NCBI RefSeq assembly: GCF_016481305.1
Contig: NZ_JAENBO010000003.1
Coordinates: 62,001 to 126,000 of the forward strand
Origin: Streptococcus pacificus
GTDB lineage: Bacteria > Bacillota > Bacilli > Lactobacillales > Streptococcaceae
DNA length: 64,000 nucleotides
Direction of reading: 5' to 3'
Part shown: one piece after another, positions 46,964 to 57,083 of the stretch
How positions within the stretch are numbered: the first letter of the stretch is position 1
How the letters are laid out: every line of letters starts with the position of its first letter
Made by a program: the position numbers and the translations under genes
Notes under the pieces: model-generated
Databases searched by the model: none
Told to the model about the DNA's origin: nothing
Seen by the model: only the letters and a program-made list of their open reading frames with translations

Positions 46964-47410
46964 TTAATCAGTAAGCATATTAGATAATTTTTCAGCAAAA
47001 GCTTCTAGATGTTCAATGTCCTCTTCTTCAGCAGCCAAGTCAACTTTGACACTATCAGCACCTTTGGTCGCTCCTGTCATAGCAAAAGCATCCTCAAAGT
47101 CATCAACTGATTGGCAGAAATTATCATAAAACGTATCACCTGAACCTACAACACCATAGATTTTTCCAGAAAGGTCTAGTTCTTTTAAATCATCGTAGAA
47201 ATCCATGATTTCATCTGGCAGTTCACCCTCACCGTATGTGTAGGTTGCAACAATAACAATATCGCCATCTTCAAAGTCACTAGCATCAACAGTGGTACAC
47301 TCATTAACATCTACAGTATGTCCAAGATCTTCTAGTTTTTTAGCAACAATATCAGCAATCTCTTCTGTGTTTCCTGTCATACTAGCATAAACAATTTGTG
47401 CAAAAGCCAT
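46964..47410 (-). CDS. Flavodoxin
   Basis: Acidic FMN electron carrier of 148 residues. The phosphate loop is ASMTGNTEEIA (9-19), and the flavin-stacking loops ATYTYGEGELP and GSGDTFYDNFC are intact. It has the usual short-chain length. The gene has its own extended -10 (TGATATAAT, 47445-47437) and a GAGGAGG ribosome site. Confidence 0.93.
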   Translation of the reverse strand: MAFAQIVYASMTGNTEEIADIVAKKLEDLGHTVDVNECTTVDASDFEDGDIVIVATYTYGEGELPDEIMDFYDDLKELDLSGKIYGVVGSGDTFYDNFCQSVDDFEDAFAMTGATKGADSVKVDLAAEEEDIEHLEAFAEKLSNMLTD

Positions 47411-47471
47411 AGTTTCCTCCTCGTAATAATGGTTTTATTATATCATAATTTGTGATTAGAAAACAATGGCA

Positions 47472-48494
47472 TTATGAAAGGTAAACTTCATAATTCTCTT
47501 TTAAAAGCTTTAATAGATGAGCCTTTTCTTTATTTGTGGTAAAACTAGCTAGAATCGCATGTTGATTGAAGTGATAAAAGTCAGAAATAGTTGTATTAAA
47601 ATACTGATGATACAAGGCATACTCTTTAGTTAAATTAGTATTAGAAACAGTTCGATTATCTGTATTAATGGTCATTTTAAGACCAGCTTCATAAAATAAT
47701 TGATATGGAAATTCTGCAATATTTCTTGCAGCCTTTGTTTGCAGATTACTAGTTAAACACATTTCTGCTGTAGCATCTGATGCTATAAAGGCCTTGATTA
47801 ATTCAGGTTGTTGATACAAAGCTGTGACATGACCAAAACGTTTGATACCAAGATCTATACCATAGCTGATATTGTTAGGACAATGGCACTCTCCTGCATG
47901 AAACGTTAAAGGAAGACCCAAGTCTTGTGTGGTTTTAATAATATCCTTTAACTCAGAGGTTGGAAAGTCAGCTTCATTTCCAGCAAAATCAAAACCAACT
48001 AGACCTTTTGTTGATAGCCTAACCACTTCTTTAAAAATATCTTCTGTGAGTGTTTTCGAACTTTGTTTCAAACCACACACTAATAGACGTGCTATCACAT
48101 CATAATCTTTCATTGCTCTATTTAGTCCATCAAGAACTGCATCAACAGTTTCAAGAGCAGAGAGAGTTTGATCCATTGATAATTCCGGTGCAAACCGCAC
48201 TTCAATATAGATAACATTTTCTTTTGCTGCTTGTTTCACCACATCATACGCCGCAAGAGAAAGCGCCTCTTTGGTTTGTAATAATGGTCTGATAAAATCA
48301 AAGGTTTTCAAATAATCTATAAGGTTATTAGAGTCTTTGGTAACCGTCACTAATCTTCTTAAAGCATCATCAGAACTTGGTATAGCAATACTTGCCATTG
48401 CTGCCAACTGTCTTATTGCTTCCAGAGATAAGGATCCATCAAGGTGACAATGGAGTTCTACTTTTTTTAAATGATGCCATTTATTATTAGTCAT
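47472..48494 (-). CDS. add: Adenosine deaminase
   Basis: Deaminates adenosine to inosine in purine salvage. It has 340 residues. Zinc ligands HCH are in [11 protein letters not shown] near residue 13, the histidine/glutamate pair in FHAGEC near residue 199, and the catalytic aspartates in [10 protein letters not shown] near residue 276. The GHVTAL segment is also conserved. It is monocistronic and divergent from the GNAT gene. Confidence 0.92.
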   Translation of the reverse strand: MTNNKWHHLKKVELHCHLDGSLSLEAIRQLAAMASIAIPSSDDALRRLVTVTKDSNNLIDYLKTFDFIRPLLQTKEALSLAAYDVVKQAAKENVIYIEVRFAPELSMDQTLSALETVDAVLDGLNRAMKDYDVIARLLVCGLKQSSKTLTEDIFKEVVRLSTKGLVGFDFAGNEADFPTSELKDIIKTTQDLGLPLTFHAGECHCPNNISYGIDLGIKRFGHVTALYQQPELIKAFIASDATAEMCLTSNLQTKAARNIAEFPYQLFYEAGLKMTINTDNRTVSNTNLTKEYALYHQYFNTTISDFYHFNQHAILASFTTNKEKAHLLKLLKENYEVYLS

Positions 48495-48544
48495 ATCATG
48501 CTTCTTTCAGTTGTGATGTTGCTTTATATCATAACATATTTCTC

Positions 48545-48573
48545 TTGATTTTCCAGTTTTTCTGTGATATATT
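48545..48573 (+). promoter_or_regulatory. Promoter of the GNAT-pde2 unit
   Basis: TTGATT (48545-48550), 17 bp, TATATT (48568-48573) with TGA extension. The transcript should start near 48580, which supports the ATG at 48600 over one at 48564. Confidence 0.72.
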
Positions 48574-48599
48574 TTGAATATTATTGGGAGGAGTTATCT

Positions 48600-49049
48600 A
48601 TGTGGTATTATAAACGTTTTGACCAACTAACCTCTGAAGAATTATTCATCATTTTGAAAGAACGCGTTCGAGTGTTTGTTGTTGAACAAAACTGTGCTTA
48701 CCAAGAGGTAGATGATGAAGATTTAACTGCTATTCATCTCTTTCACATGGAAGATAAAAAACTTACGGCTTATTGTCGTCTTATTCCTTTAGACCATCAG
48801 GTGAAACTAGGACGTGTATTAGTTCCTCTTTTATATCGTCAAAAAGGATTAGGCAAAGAACTGGTATTAGAAGCTATTCGTTTTTGGCAAAAAAACTACC
48901 CAGAATACCCTCTCTTTGCTCAGGCTCAAGCTTACCTAAAAGATTTTTACCATGAGTTTGGCTTTCAAGCTATTTCTAAAGAGTATCTTGAAGACGACAT
49001 CCCTCACATTGATATGATATTAACAAAAACAGATAAGGATAATTTATGA
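48600..49049 (+). CDS. GNAT acetyltransferase, ElaA-like
   Basis: Acetyl-CoA-dependent N-acetyltransferase of 149 residues with the ElaA-type N-terminus (RVFVVEQNCAYQEVDDED) and an acetyl-CoA loop RQKGLGKEL. The substrate is unknown. The ATG at 48600 has GGAGG eight bases upstream. It overlaps pde2 by four bases (ATGA), so the two are coupled. Confidence 0.85.
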   Translation: MWYYKRFDQLTSEELFIILKERVRVFVVEQNCAYQEVDDEDLTAIHLFHMEDKKLTAYCRLIPLDHQVKLGRVLVPLLYRQKGLGKELVLEAIRFWQKNYPEYPLFAQAQAYLKDFYHEFGFQAISKEYLEDDIPHIDMILTKTDKDNL

Positions 49050-49996
49050 CAACCTATAAAACCATTTTAGAAACGATTAAAAAATATGAGACCATTATTA
49101 TTCATCGTCATATGAAACCTGATCCTGATGCTATTGGTAGTCAGGTTGGATTGAAACGATTACTTCAGCACAATTTCCCAGAAAAAAAAGTACTAGCCAC
49201 TGGTTTTAATGAACCTACATTAGAATGGTTAGCAAAAATGGATACTGTTTTAGATGACGATTATAAAAATGCTTTGGTTATCGTGACTGACACAGCAAAT
49301 ACGCCTCGTATTGATGATAAACGTTACAGTAAGGGTAATTTTCTAATTAAAATGGACCATCATCCTAATGATGACCCATATGGCAACCTTTATCTTGTTG
49401 ATACTAATGCATCAAGTGCCAGTGAAATCATTGCTGATTTTGCTTATCAAATGCAGCTAGAATTAACCTCAGACGCTGCTCGTCTCCTTTATGCGGGTAT
49501 TGTAGGAGACACTGGGCGTTTTCTTTATCCCGCAACCAGTAGTAAAACTTTAAAGATTGCTAGCCAACTACGCCAATTTGATTTTGATTTTTCGGAAGTG
49601 TCTAGGCAAATGGATTCCTTCCCTTACAAAATTGCTAAACTTCAAGGATTTGTCTATGACCATTTGGAAATTGATGAAAATGGCGTCGCTCGTGTTTTTC
49701 TTACCAAAGAGATCATGGATAAATTCCAAGTCAGTGATGCAGAAACTGCAGCCATTGTCTCTGCACCAGGTAAAATTGACTCAATTGTGACTTGGGCAAT
49801 CTTTGTTGAACAAGCCGATGGTCATTACCGCGTCCGTTTAAGAAGCAAGACCGTTGTTATTAATGGTATTGCCAAAAATCATGATGGTGGGGGGCATCCT
49901 CTTGCTAGTGGTGCTAATTCTTATTCCGATGAAGAAAATGACGCTATCTACCAAGAATTAAGAGACGCAGTCAAACAAGAAAAAAACAGTAACTAA
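49046..49996 (+). CDS. pde2: DHH/DHHA1 phosphoesterase, Pde2-like
   Basis: Phosphodiesterase of 316 residues. In pneumococcus the orthologue Pde2 cleaves c-di-AMP and pApA; NrnA-like family members also degrade nano-RNA. Metal motifs: HRHMKPDPDAIGS, VTDTANTP, DHHPND and, in the DHHA1 domain, GGGHPLASG. The rpmE2 gene follows, as in pneumococcus, which supports Pde2 over GdpP; no membrane or PAS domain is present. Confidence 0.88.
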   Translation: MTTYKTILETIKKYETIIIHRHMKPDPDAIGSQVGLKRLLQHNFPEKKVLATGFNEPTLEWLAKMDTVLDDDYKNALVIVTDTANTPRIDDKRYSKGNFLIKMDHHPNDDPYGNLYLVDTNASSASEIIADFAYQMQLELTSDAARLLYAGIVGDTGRFLYPATSSKTLKIASQLRQFDFDFSEVSRQMDSFPYKIAKLQGFVYDHLEIDENGVARVFLTKEIMDKFQVSDAETAAIVSAPGKIDSIVTWAIFVEQADGHYRVRLRSKTVVINGIAKNHDGGGHPLASGANSYSDEENDAIYQELRDAVKQEKNSN

Positions 49997-50020
49997 CCAG
50001 TAAAAAAATAGAGAAAAAGG

Positions 50021-50049
50021 TTGTCAAATCATTAAAATTTTGATAAACT
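50021..50049 (+). promoter_or_regulatory. rpmE2 promoter
   Basis: TTGTCA (50021-50026), 17 bp, TAAACT (50044-50049). Confidence 0.6.
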
Positions 50050-50106
50050 AATAGAGTTATTAAACTATGACTCAAAAAGGGTTATGGCAGAAAGGAAAAT
50101 GACATA

Positions 50107-50367
50107 ATGAAAAAAGATATCCATCCAGATTACCGTCCAGTAGTATTTCTTGATACTTCAACTGGTTACCAATTCCTTAGTGGTTCAACAAAACCAACTA
50201 AAGAAACTGTTGAATTTGAAGGTGAAACTTACCCACTAATTCGTGTGGAAATTTCATCAGATTCACACCCATTCTATACAGGACGTCAAAAATTCACACA
50301 AGCAGACGGACGTGTGGACCGTTTCAACAAAAAATACGGTCTCAAAGACGCAAACGCTGCACAATAA
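50107..50367 (+). CDS. rpmE2: 50S ribosomal protein L31 type B
   Basis: Ribosomal protein of 86 residues. It is the zinc-independent type B, since the CxxC pairs of type A are absent. The [16 protein letters not shown] start and [10 protein letters not shown] segment are characteristic. It has its own promoter and terminator. Confidence 0.96.
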   Translation: MKKDIHPDYRPVVFLDTSTGYQFLSGSTKPTKETVEFEGETYPLIRVEISSDSHPFYTGRQKFTQADGRVDRFNKKYGLKDANAAQ

Positions 50368-50380
50368 GCAAGATAATGAT

Positions 50381-50413
50381 AAAAAAGCATATCCATTGGA
50401 TATGCTTTTTTTG
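50381..50413 (+). terminator. rpmE2 terminator
   Basis: AAAAGCATATCC-ATT-GGATATGC stem followed by seven T. Confidence 0.93.
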
Positions 50414-50446
50414 TTATATCATTGACAAACTCTCCTAAAATCTAGT

Positions 50447-50869
50447 TTAATCAATCGGTTGACTTCTAAAATAATGATTAATGGGGTAACCATTAAGATC
50501 TTTAGAAAATCCTAATGATTGGTAAAAAGCATTAGAGATGTCATCATTTTTGTCAGTGATTAACATAAATTGACGAATCGTAGGGTATTTCAAAGATAAG
50601 CGTCTCATCAATTCTCTACCAATTCCTTTTCTATGGTGTGAGGGTTTGACAATGATATCTTGAACGTAAAGGATAAATTCCCCATCACCAATACACCTCG
50701 CCAAACCAACCAATTGATTCTTTTCAAAAGCGCCTAGAACATAAAGAGATTGCTCAAAAGCACGAGAAAGTTTATTTTTGTCGCTTAAATATTCTGACCA
50801 TTGATTTTCACGATAAATCTGATATACCTCATCAATTCGTTCTGAGTGAAATGTTTTATATTCAATCAT
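50447..50869 (-). CDS. GNAT acetyltransferase
   Basis: Acetyltransferase of 140 residues with the acetyl-CoA binding motif HHRKGIGRELM near residue 84 and the conserved FYQSLGF near the end. The substrate is unknown. I use the ATG at 50869, which has GGAGG five bases upstream; a GTG twelve bases earlier is the alternative. It is a single gene convergent with rpmE2. Confidence 0.85.
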   Translation of the reverse strand: MIEYKTFHSERIDEVYQIYRENQWSEYLSDKNKLSRAFEQSLYVLGAFEKNQLVGLARCIGDGEFILYVQDIIVKPSHHRKGIGRELMRRLSLKYPTIRQFMLITDKNDDISNAFYQSLGFSKDLNGYPINHYFRSQPID

Positions 50870-50963
50870 AGTCCCCTCCACAATTGATTTTTCTTTTTTT
50901 AATTTGATTAAACTATAATAAGATAATCCCTACTTTATTACCCCTTTTCTGCCCCTTTTCCAT

Positions 50964-51012
50964 AAAAAAAACCAATCACACAAGCGTAAACACTTGATAT
51001 GATTGGCTTTTT
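50964..51012 (-). terminator. hup terminator
   Basis: CCAATCA/TGATTGG stem with further inner pairing (CAAG/CTTG) and eight T on the minus strand. Confidence 0.88.
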
Positions 51013-51021
51013 AATGTTCTA

Positions 51022-51297
51022 TTATTTAACAGCGTCTTTAAGAGCTTTACCAGCTTTGAAAGCAGGTACTTTTGAAGCTGCGATTTGGATTTCTTTACCA
51101 GTTTGTGGGTTGCGACCTTTACGAGCTGCACGTTCACGAACTTCAAAGTTACCAAAACCAATTAATTGAACTTTTTCACCTTTTGAAAGGTAATCTGAAA
51201 CTGCTCCAAAAACAGCGTCTACTGCTACTGCAGAATCCTTTTTAGTTAATTTAGTAGCTTCTGCCACTTTTGCAATCAAATCTTGCTTGTTAGCCAT
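51022..51297 (-). CDS. hup: DNA-binding protein HU
   Basis: Ninety-one-residue nucleoid protein. The [18 protein letters not shown] arm that inserts in the minor groove is complete, with the proline tip. The start is [13 protein letters not shown], preceded by GGAGGA. It is monocistronic, with strong expression signals. Confidence 0.97.
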   Translation of the reverse strand: MANKQDLIAKVAEATKLTKKDSAVAVDAVFGAVSDYLSKGEKVQLIGFGNFEVRERAARKGRNPQTGKEIQIAASKVPAFKAGKALKDAVK

Positions 51298-51346
51298 TTA
51301 ACAATTCCTCCAATATATTTATGAGCTTATCGCTCTAACAAGTATT

Positions 51347-51375
51347 ATCATACCTAAAAAATATTATTTGGTCAA
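51347..51375 (-). promoter_or_regulatory. hup promoter
   Basis: On the minus strand TTGACC, 17 bp, TATGAT, giving a roughly 45-base leader. Confidence 0.78.
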
Positions 51376-51385
51376 GTATTTAATG

Positions 51386-51991
51386 TTATTTTATTGATTT
51401 TTGATAGATATCAAAACTAATCGTATCATTAATTAAATCTAGCGTTGTTGCTTTCAAATAAATCTTGTTGTCTATCGTCATAGATTGAATGTTCACATTA
51501 ATAGTAGCTTCATCAGGTAAGATTTCAACAAAGTCTGGAATCTTATAGGTATTCTTAATGTATTTTAAGACATCTTTTTCTGGTAGTGGGAGTGTTCCTG
51601 CAGAAATAGACGTGATTTTTAACTGAATAGCACCACTTGATAATTTATAGGGTTCAAAATACACATAAAGAGGGACATCATAACCTAAGATTTTATAGGT
51701 GCCTTCAAATAAAATAGATTGAGAACTAATATAAATGTTGTAGGTTAAGTCTGAGGTTTGATACTCTTTAAGGTAGGCAGCTAACGTTTTGTTTAGCTGC
51801 TCTTTAGTGGTTGAAATTTGACCAACTTTAAAATCATCAGTTGTTTGGTTAGAAACTGCTATTTTTTGTGGTTCTCTATCCTTTAAAACTCTGGAAGCGA
51901 TGACACCAATAAAACTAAGATTTAAAGCCAGAAGGATTAAAAAGGCATACTTCCAATAATTTCTTAATTTACCATTTGTCTCTTGTTTCAT
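51386..51991 (-). CDS. YpmS-like DUF2140 membrane protein
   Basis: Protein of 201 residues with one N-terminal membrane helix (about 13-32) and an extracytoplasmic DUF2140 domain containing LPEKDVLKYIKNTYKIPDFV. The function is unknown. It overlaps the SGNH hydrolase gene by 23 bases; B. subtilis has the same ypmR-ypmS pairing, so a shared envelope role is likely. Confidence 0.82.
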   Translation of the reverse strand: MKQETNGKLRNYWKYAFLILLALNLSFIGVIASRVLKDREPQKIAVSNQTTDDFKVGQISTTKEQLNKTLAAYLKEYQTSDLTYNIYISSQSILFEGTYKILGYDVPLYVYFEPYKLSSGAIQLKITSISAGTLPLPEKDVLKYIKNTYKIPDFVEILPDEATINVNIQSMTIDNKIYLKATTLDLINDTISFDIYQKSIK

Positions 51992-52805
51992 TAATTTTCT
52001 CCATCATTGCATTGGCTATAATTTGATACCCTATGTTGTTAGGGTGAAAATGATCTTCTTCAAATAAGGTATTGTTAATCACAGTAGTTGCCGTCTCATC
52101 TGTTTCAACAATTCCTTCTTGACCATCATAACCTTTGTATAGTAGATCATTAATTGGAACAAAATAAACATTGTCATATTCTAAAGTAACATCAGCAGTT
52201 GCCTTGTTCCAACGATCAATAATTTCCTGCATTTCAACAATTTCTGGGAAATTAAGATAAAAAGGATTATAAATACCAAGAATATAAATGGGTAAATCAT
52301 CATTTTCTTGTCTTGATAAGTCAATGATTTGACGTAATCGTTCTTGATAATCTGCTTGAGGTTGATCAAATGAAGAAATCTCAAGATGACTTAAATTCTT
52401 TCTTATCACAGCCATGACATCATTGCCACCTACCGTGAGGGTCATAAGATCTGCTTTTTTAATAGCCGGTAATATAGTATCGTCTTTAGTCATTCTTTTC
52501 AATATTTGTCGACTAGTATTACCAGCAACACCAAAATTATTGGAAGTGACATGATAGTTATCAGCTGATTCTAACTGATCAGATAACAAAGAAACAAAAC
52601 CACCTTGGTTTGTGGAATCGCCTGTTCCCTGTGTCAAAGAGTCTCCTAAGGCAACATAACGTAGTTTTGCTGTCTCACTCTCTAAAAAATCATTTTTAGT
52701 TAGCTGAGCATCTGATTGAGGGATAAAAATGAAAAATAAACTTGAAAAGACTACTAGTAAACTGATAAAAAAGAGACTATCTCTTATTACTATTTTTTTA
52801 TTCAT
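51969..52805 (-). CDS. SGNH/GDSL lipase-like hydrolase (YpmR-like)
   Basis: Membrane-anchored hydrolase of 278 residues. After an N-terminal hydrophobic helix (8-28) come block [10 protein letters not shown] with the catalytic serine, the block II glycine in FGVAGNTS, block III GGND, and block V DHFHPN with the aspartate and histidine. The likely substrate is an ester in the envelope. It overlaps degV by eight bases. Confidence 0.88.
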   Translation of the reverse strand: MNKKIVIRDSLFFISLLVVFSSLFFIFIPQSDAQLTKNDFLESETAKLRYVALGDSLTQGTGDSTNQGGFVSLLSDQLESADNYHVTSNNFGVAGNTSRQILKRMTKDDTILPAIKKADLMTLTVGGNDVMAVIRKNLSHLEISSFDQPQADYQERLRQIIDLSRQENDDLPIYILGIYNPFYLNFPEIVEMQEIIDRWNKATADVTLEYDNVYFVPINDLLYKGYDGQEGIVETDETATTVINNTLFEEDHFHPNNIGYQIIANAMMEKINETRDKW

Positions 52806-53634
52806 AACGGATCATGATGGCAAATGCGCCTTCTCCTGTATGCGTTTGGATGATAGAACCAGTCTCTAAAATAACAATATTTTCGGTGACTAATCCTTGT
52901 AATTGCTCTTTCAATTGGTTTGCAAATTCAGGAGTCCCCGCATAAGAAATTGTGATTTCAGCCACTGTTTTACTTTCAATGTCATGTTTTAATTGTTCCA
53001 CCCATTTAAAGAAGGTTTTTGTGCCTCTTCCTTTAATTACCGGGTGTAGTTCATGGTTTTGTAGTGCCATAACAATTTTAATATTAAACAAGGAGCTAAT
53101 CATGCCAGCAACTCTGTTCACACGACCACCTTTGATAAGGTTTTCAAGTGTCGATAAACCAATAAATAATTCTGTTTTATTTTTAACTTCTTCTATTCTA
53201 GCTAGAACATCTTCACGGCTTGCACCTTCTTGAATGAGTTTTGCGGCTTCAACAACTTGATATTTCATTGCTTGATCAGTAAAAGAAGAATCTAAAACAA
53301 TGATATCTCCGCCAGCAAGAGCCGCTCCTTGACGAGCTGCTTCAACGGTGCCAGACAAGGAATGAGTGATATGAATAGAAATAATAGTATCGAAACCTTC
53401 TTTTAATATGTTTTCATAAGTTTCAGCAAACAATCCTACAGGAGGTTGACTGGTCTTAGGAAGGTGAGTACTATTTTTCATCATATTCAAGAATTGACCT
53501 TCTTTAAGATCATTATCAGAATAAAGTATCCCATCAACCATTACAGACAAAGGAACTACCGTGATGTTGTATTTTTCAAGAAGTTCAGACTCTATTGTGA
53601 TAGAAGAATCTGTCACTAATTTAATATTTGCCAT
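52798..53634 (-). CDS. DegV family fatty-acid-binding protein
   Basis: Cytoplasmic DegV (FakB-like) protein of 278 residues. The [10 protein letters not shown] start, TSQPPVG and SSLSGT-type (HSLSGT) segments bind the fatty-acid carboxylate, and [11 protein letters not shown] lies near residue 167. FakB proteins present fatty acids to the kinase FakA. First gene of degV-lipase-ypmS. Confidence 0.9.
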   Translation of the reverse strand: MANIKLVTDSSITIESELLEKYNITVVPLSVMVDGILYSDNDLKEGQFLNMMKNSTHLPKTSQPPVGLFAETYENILKEGFDTIISIHITHSLSGTVEAARQGAALAGGDIIVLDSSFTDQAMKYQVVEAAKLIQEGASREDVLARIEEVKNKTELFIGLSTLENLIKGGRVNRVAGMISSLFNIKIVMALQNHELHPVIKGRGTKTFFKWVEQLKHDIESKTVAEITISYAGTPEFANQLKEQLQGLVTENIVILETGSIIQTHTGEGAFAIMIRYE

Positions 53635-53710
53635 TTTAACCTCTTCTTTGTGCTTTTTTTAATGTTTATGTTATCATTATAACAAATAAATATTAAATTG
53701 GGGGGATTTT

Positions 53711-54349
53711 ATGACAGCAAAGTATTACAATCTTATTAACGAAGTGCTAAATGCCATAACGCACACCATTGGTGTGATACTGGCCATTATTGGCTTAGTA
53801 TTATTGCTCAACAAAGCAACAACACATCAGTCTCAATTAGAACTAGTGGCCTATAGCATTTACGGTGCTACCCTCATTGCTTTATTTCTGTCGTCAACAC
53901 TTTATCATGTCTTATCTTTTAGTCAATTCAAAAGGCTTTTTAAAGTGTTTGATCACTCAGCTATTTTTTTATTAATTGCAGGAACCTATACACCTTATTG
54001 CTTACTAACACTAAAGGGATGGGTTGGCTGGGTGCTACTTATTCTTGTTTGGGCTTGTGCCATTATCGGCGTTAGTATGAAAATTATTTTTTTAAAACCA
54101 CAAAAAAATATCTCAAAACTATCTACCCTGTTATATATTATCATGGGATGGTTAATTGTTTTTGCTGCAAAACCTCTTTGGGATAATTTACCTTTTAATG
54201 GTGTTTTACTGCTCTTTCTTGGGGGTGTCACCTATACTATTGGTGCTCTTATTTATGCCATTAAATTCCCTTACAATCATGTCGTTTGGCATTGTTTTAT
54301 CCTAGTTGCTGCCTTATTAATGTGGTTATCCATTTATTACTATGTTTAA
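53711..54349 (+). CDS. Hemolysin III family membrane protein (PAQR-like)
   Basis: Seven-helix membrane protein of 212 residues of the hemolysin III/YqfA family. The metal-site residues of the PAQR fold are present: STLYHVLSF, FDHSAIFLLIAGTYTP and, in the last helices, HVVWHCFIL. The physiological role is unclear; hemolytic activity is not implied by the name. It is divergent from degV. Confidence 0.88.
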   Translation: MTAKYYNLINEVLNAITHTIGVILAIIGLVLLLNKATTHQSQLELVAYSIYGATLIALFLSSTLYHVLSFSQFKRLFKVFDHSAIFLLIAGTYTPYCLLTLKGWVGWVLLILVWACAIIGVSMKIIFLKPQKNISKLSTLLYIIMGWLIVFAAKPLWDNLPFNGVLLLFLGGVTYTIGALIYAIKFPYNHVVWHCFILVAALLMWLSIYYYV

Positions 54350-54364
54350 AAGTATTGTCCATTA

Positions 54365-54402
54365 AAAAGAGATTGGAAATTTTCTTCCAATCTCTTTTTT
54401 TA
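54365..54402 (+). terminator. Terminator of the hemolysin III gene
   Basis: AAAGAGATTGGAA and TTCCAATCTCTTT arms with a five-base loop and T run. Confidence 0.92.
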
Positions 54403-54479
54403 TAACATATGATTCTGTTTATCTCAGACAGATAACACTAGAAAATCATAAGTTATTAAGTAAGTCACTTTCTAACTGA

Positions 54480-56141
54480 CTATTTTTTATTTAATAATTC
54501 TTTTGCTTGTGCGCGTGCCGTATCAGTCACGTCATTTCCAGCTAACATTTTTGCAATTTCCTCAATCCGTTCATCTGTGTTTAATAATCTCACTGTTGAT
54601 ACCGTTGAGGTATTATCGCTTGTTTTTTCAATGAAAAATTGATGATCGGCTTTAGCAATAACTTGTGGTAAATGAGAAATAGCTAGTACTTGACCGTGTT
54701 GTGAAATCAAGTGAATTTTTTCTGCAATGGCTTGTGCTACCCTTCCTGAAACACCTGTATCAACCTCATCAAAAACAATACTTGTTCTTTCAAGTGATTT
54801 CGAAAAGACTGTTTTAATGGCTAGCATCAAGCGCGACAATTCACCACCTGATGCCACTTTAATCAGGGGTTTAAAGGATTCTCCAGGATTTGTTGAAATG
54901 TAGAAGGTGACATTTTCATTGCCAAGTCGGTTAAACTTACTTTCAGAAAAAACAACTTTAAACTCAGCCTTCTCCATATAAAGATCTTTTAATTCTTGTT
55001 TGATATTTTTTTCCAATGTTTTGGCAATATCATGACGTTTTTGGCTCAAAGTCTTAACAGCAGATAAAAGTGATTGTTCTAGTTTTTTTAACCTCGCTTC
55101 ACTATCATCCATCGTTTCATCACCAACTGTTAGCAACTGATATTCTTTTTGAATATTAATCAGATAATCCAAAACATCGTTGACCGTGCCACCATATTTT
55201 CTGGTGATAGTATTAATAACATCTAAACGACTATCAATACTTAATAAACGGTTAGGATCATAATCTAAATCATCAATAATATCAGACAAACGTTTAGTGA
55301 CATCTTCTAAAACATAGTAGGATTCTTGAATATCCTTGGAAATTTCTTGATAACGACTATCATAGCTTTCAATACTGTCTATCTCGTTCATAGCCGATCT
55401 AATATGACTCAAACTAGAAAACTCGTCATCATCTAATTGATGATAGGTTTCTGCCAAAGCATCTGCTATTTTTTTATGATTCATTATGCGGTGACGTTCT
55501 TCTTGCAAGAGCTCATCTTCGTTTGTTTTCAAATCGGCACTTTCAATTTCTGAGATTTGATAGGCTAACATTTCAATTCTAGCCTTATTATCATTTTCAT
55601 TCTTTTTTTGAAGAAGAACACGTTTCCTTAGTTCTTTGTAGTCGTCAAAAAGGTTTTGATAATTTTTCTTTATTTCTTGGAACTCTTTTGAGCCAAATTG
55701 ATCTAACATCACAATATGTTGCGATGGTTTCATCAATTCTTCTTGATCGTGTTGTCCATGAATATCAACCAATTGTTGACCCACTTCTTTAAGAACAGAA
55801 AGATTCACCATTTGACCATTGATACGACTAACACTTCGACCATTACTATGTATTTCTCTGCGGATAATCAATTCACCGCTACTATCAATACCATTTTCTA
55901 CTAATAACTGCTTAAGACTTGCCTTGTGGGAAATATCAAACAAACCTTCAATTTCAGCCTTTTGAGCACCATGTCGAACAGCATCAGAGTTTGCTCTAGC
56001 TCCAAGCATCATATTCATAGCATCAATGATAATCGACTTCCCTGCTCCTGTTTCACCTGTTAAAACAGTCATACCATTGTCAAAATGCAGAGAAATATTT
56101 TCAATAATAGCAAAATGACGAATAGAAATTTCTAATAACAT
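54480..56141 (-). CDS. recN: DNA repair protein RecN
   Basis: SMC-like ATPase of 553 residues acting in double-strand-break repair. Walker A GETGAGKSI is at residue 30, a long coiled coil fills the middle, and the C-terminal ABC signature ASGGELSRLMLA and Walker B VFDEVDTGVSG are complete. It has its own promoter, unlike the co-transcribed arrangement with argR in many relatives; no argR gene precedes it here. Confidence 0.96.
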   Translation of the reverse strand: MLLEISIRHFAIIENISLHFDNGMTVLTGETGAGKSIIIDAMNMMLGARANSDAVRHGAQKAEIEGLFDISHKASLKQLLVENGIDSSGELIIRREIHSNGRSVSRINGQMVNLSVLKEVGQQLVDIHGQHDQEELMKPSQHIVMLDQFGSKEFQEIKKNYQNLFDDYKELRKRVLLQKKNENDNKARIEMLAYQISEIESADLKTNEDELLQEERHRIMNHKKIADALAETYHQLDDDEFSSLSHIRSAMNEIDSIESYDSRYQEISKDIQESYYVLEDVTKRLSDIIDDLDYDPNRLLSIDSRLDVINTITRKYGGTVNDVLDYLINIQKEYQLLTVGDETMDDSEARLKKLEQSLLSAVKTLSQKRHDIAKTLEKNIKQELKDLYMEKAEFKVVFSESKFNRLGNENVTFYISTNPGESFKPLIKVASGGELSRLMLAIKTVFSKSLERTSIVFDEVDTGVSGRVAQAIAEKIHLISQHGQVLAISHLPQVIAKADHQFFIEKTSDNTSTVSTVRLLNTDERIEEIAKMLAGNDVTDTARAQAKELLNKK

Positions 56142-56196
56142 GCTATTCTCCTTGAGATTTCAATACTTTAGTTTCTATTTTAATTGTTAAATTGAC

Positions 56197-56226
56197 ATTA
56201 TACCTAGACCATTTTAAACAATTCAA
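56197..56226 (-). promoter_or_regulatory. recN promoter
   Basis: On the minus strand TTGAAT, 18 bp, TATAAT, in the 120-bp gap between tlyA and recN where argR usually lies. Confidence 0.7.
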
Positions 56227-56261
56227 AACAAACTAGTCATTTAAAAAGTACCATAACATGA

Positions 56262-57083
56262 CTAGGCTATGCTTGTAAATGATTCGTGAGCTTTTTGGAT
56301 AATCAGCTTAATATCATCACTTACTGAATTAACAGGATGGTTAGATTTCTCTAAAAAAAGAAGAAATTCAATGTTCCCGTGACCGCCTTGAATGGGAGAA
56401 AAGTCTAACTGTTTGACACTAAAATGATTTTCAAAAGCAAATTGGCAAACAGACTGGAGGACTTTTTCATGAATGGCGCTATCTTTGACAATACCATTTT
56501 TACCGATTTGCTCACGCCCAGCTTCAAATTGTGGTTTGACCAGAGCAACAACTTGTCCTTTTTCAGATAGAATTTGAGATAAGGCGGGCAAAATCAAACG
56601 TAATGAAATAAAGCTAACATCAATTGAAGCAAATACTGGTGGGTTATCAGCAAAATCGTTGGGATCTGCATAACGAAAATTGTACTGCTCCATACTTTTA
56701 ACACGCGCATCCTGTCTTAGTTTCCAGACCAGTTGGTTGGTACCAACATCAACAGCATAGACCATGCGGGCACCATTTTGAAGCATGACATCAGTAAAAC
56801 CACCCGTTGAGGCACCAATATCTATTGTCGTCTTATCGGCCACTGAAAGATTAAAAACTGCTAACGCTTTTTCTAATTTTAAACCACCCCGACTGACATA
56901 TTTTAACTTTTCACCTTTTATTTTTAATTCAGTATTCTCGTCAATCTTCTCACCTGGTTTATCAAAACGTTGACCATTTAAAACAGAGATGACTAAGCCA
57001 GCCATAACCCCCCGTTTAGCTTGTTCTCTTGTCTCAAAAAGCCCTTGTCGATAAGCAAGCACATCCACTCTTTCTTTAGGCAT
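56262..57083 (-). CDS. tlyA: TlyA family rRNA methyltransferase / hemolysin A-like
   Basis: Protein of 273 residues with an N-terminal S4 RNA-binding domain (about 3-65) and an FtsJ/RrmJ-type SAM methyltransferase domain containing DIGASTGGFTDV and AVDVG. Related TlyA proteins 2'-O-methylate 16S and 23S rRNA. The ATG at 57083 overlaps the ispA stop; a TTG one codon earlier is better spaced from AAAGG and is a possible start. Confidence 0.9.
   Translation of the reverse strand: MPKERVDVLAYRQGLFETREQAKRGVMAGLVISVLNGQRFDKPGEKIDENTELKIKGEKLKYVSRGGLKLEKALAVFNLSVADKTTIDIGASTGGFTDVMLQNGARMVYAVDVGTNQLVWKLRQDARVKSMEQYNFRYADPNDFADNPPVFASIDVSFISLRLILPALSQILSEKGQVVALVKPQFEAGREQIGKNGIVKDSAIHEKVLQSVCQFAFENHFSVKQLDFSPIQGGHGNIEFLLFLEKSNHPVNSVSDDIKLIIQKAHESFTSIA

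Noticed and set aside
53711-54349. Hemolysin III gene as a virulence toxin
   Set aside because: The protein is a PAQR-like seven-helix membrane protein; the name alone gives no evidence of hemolysis.
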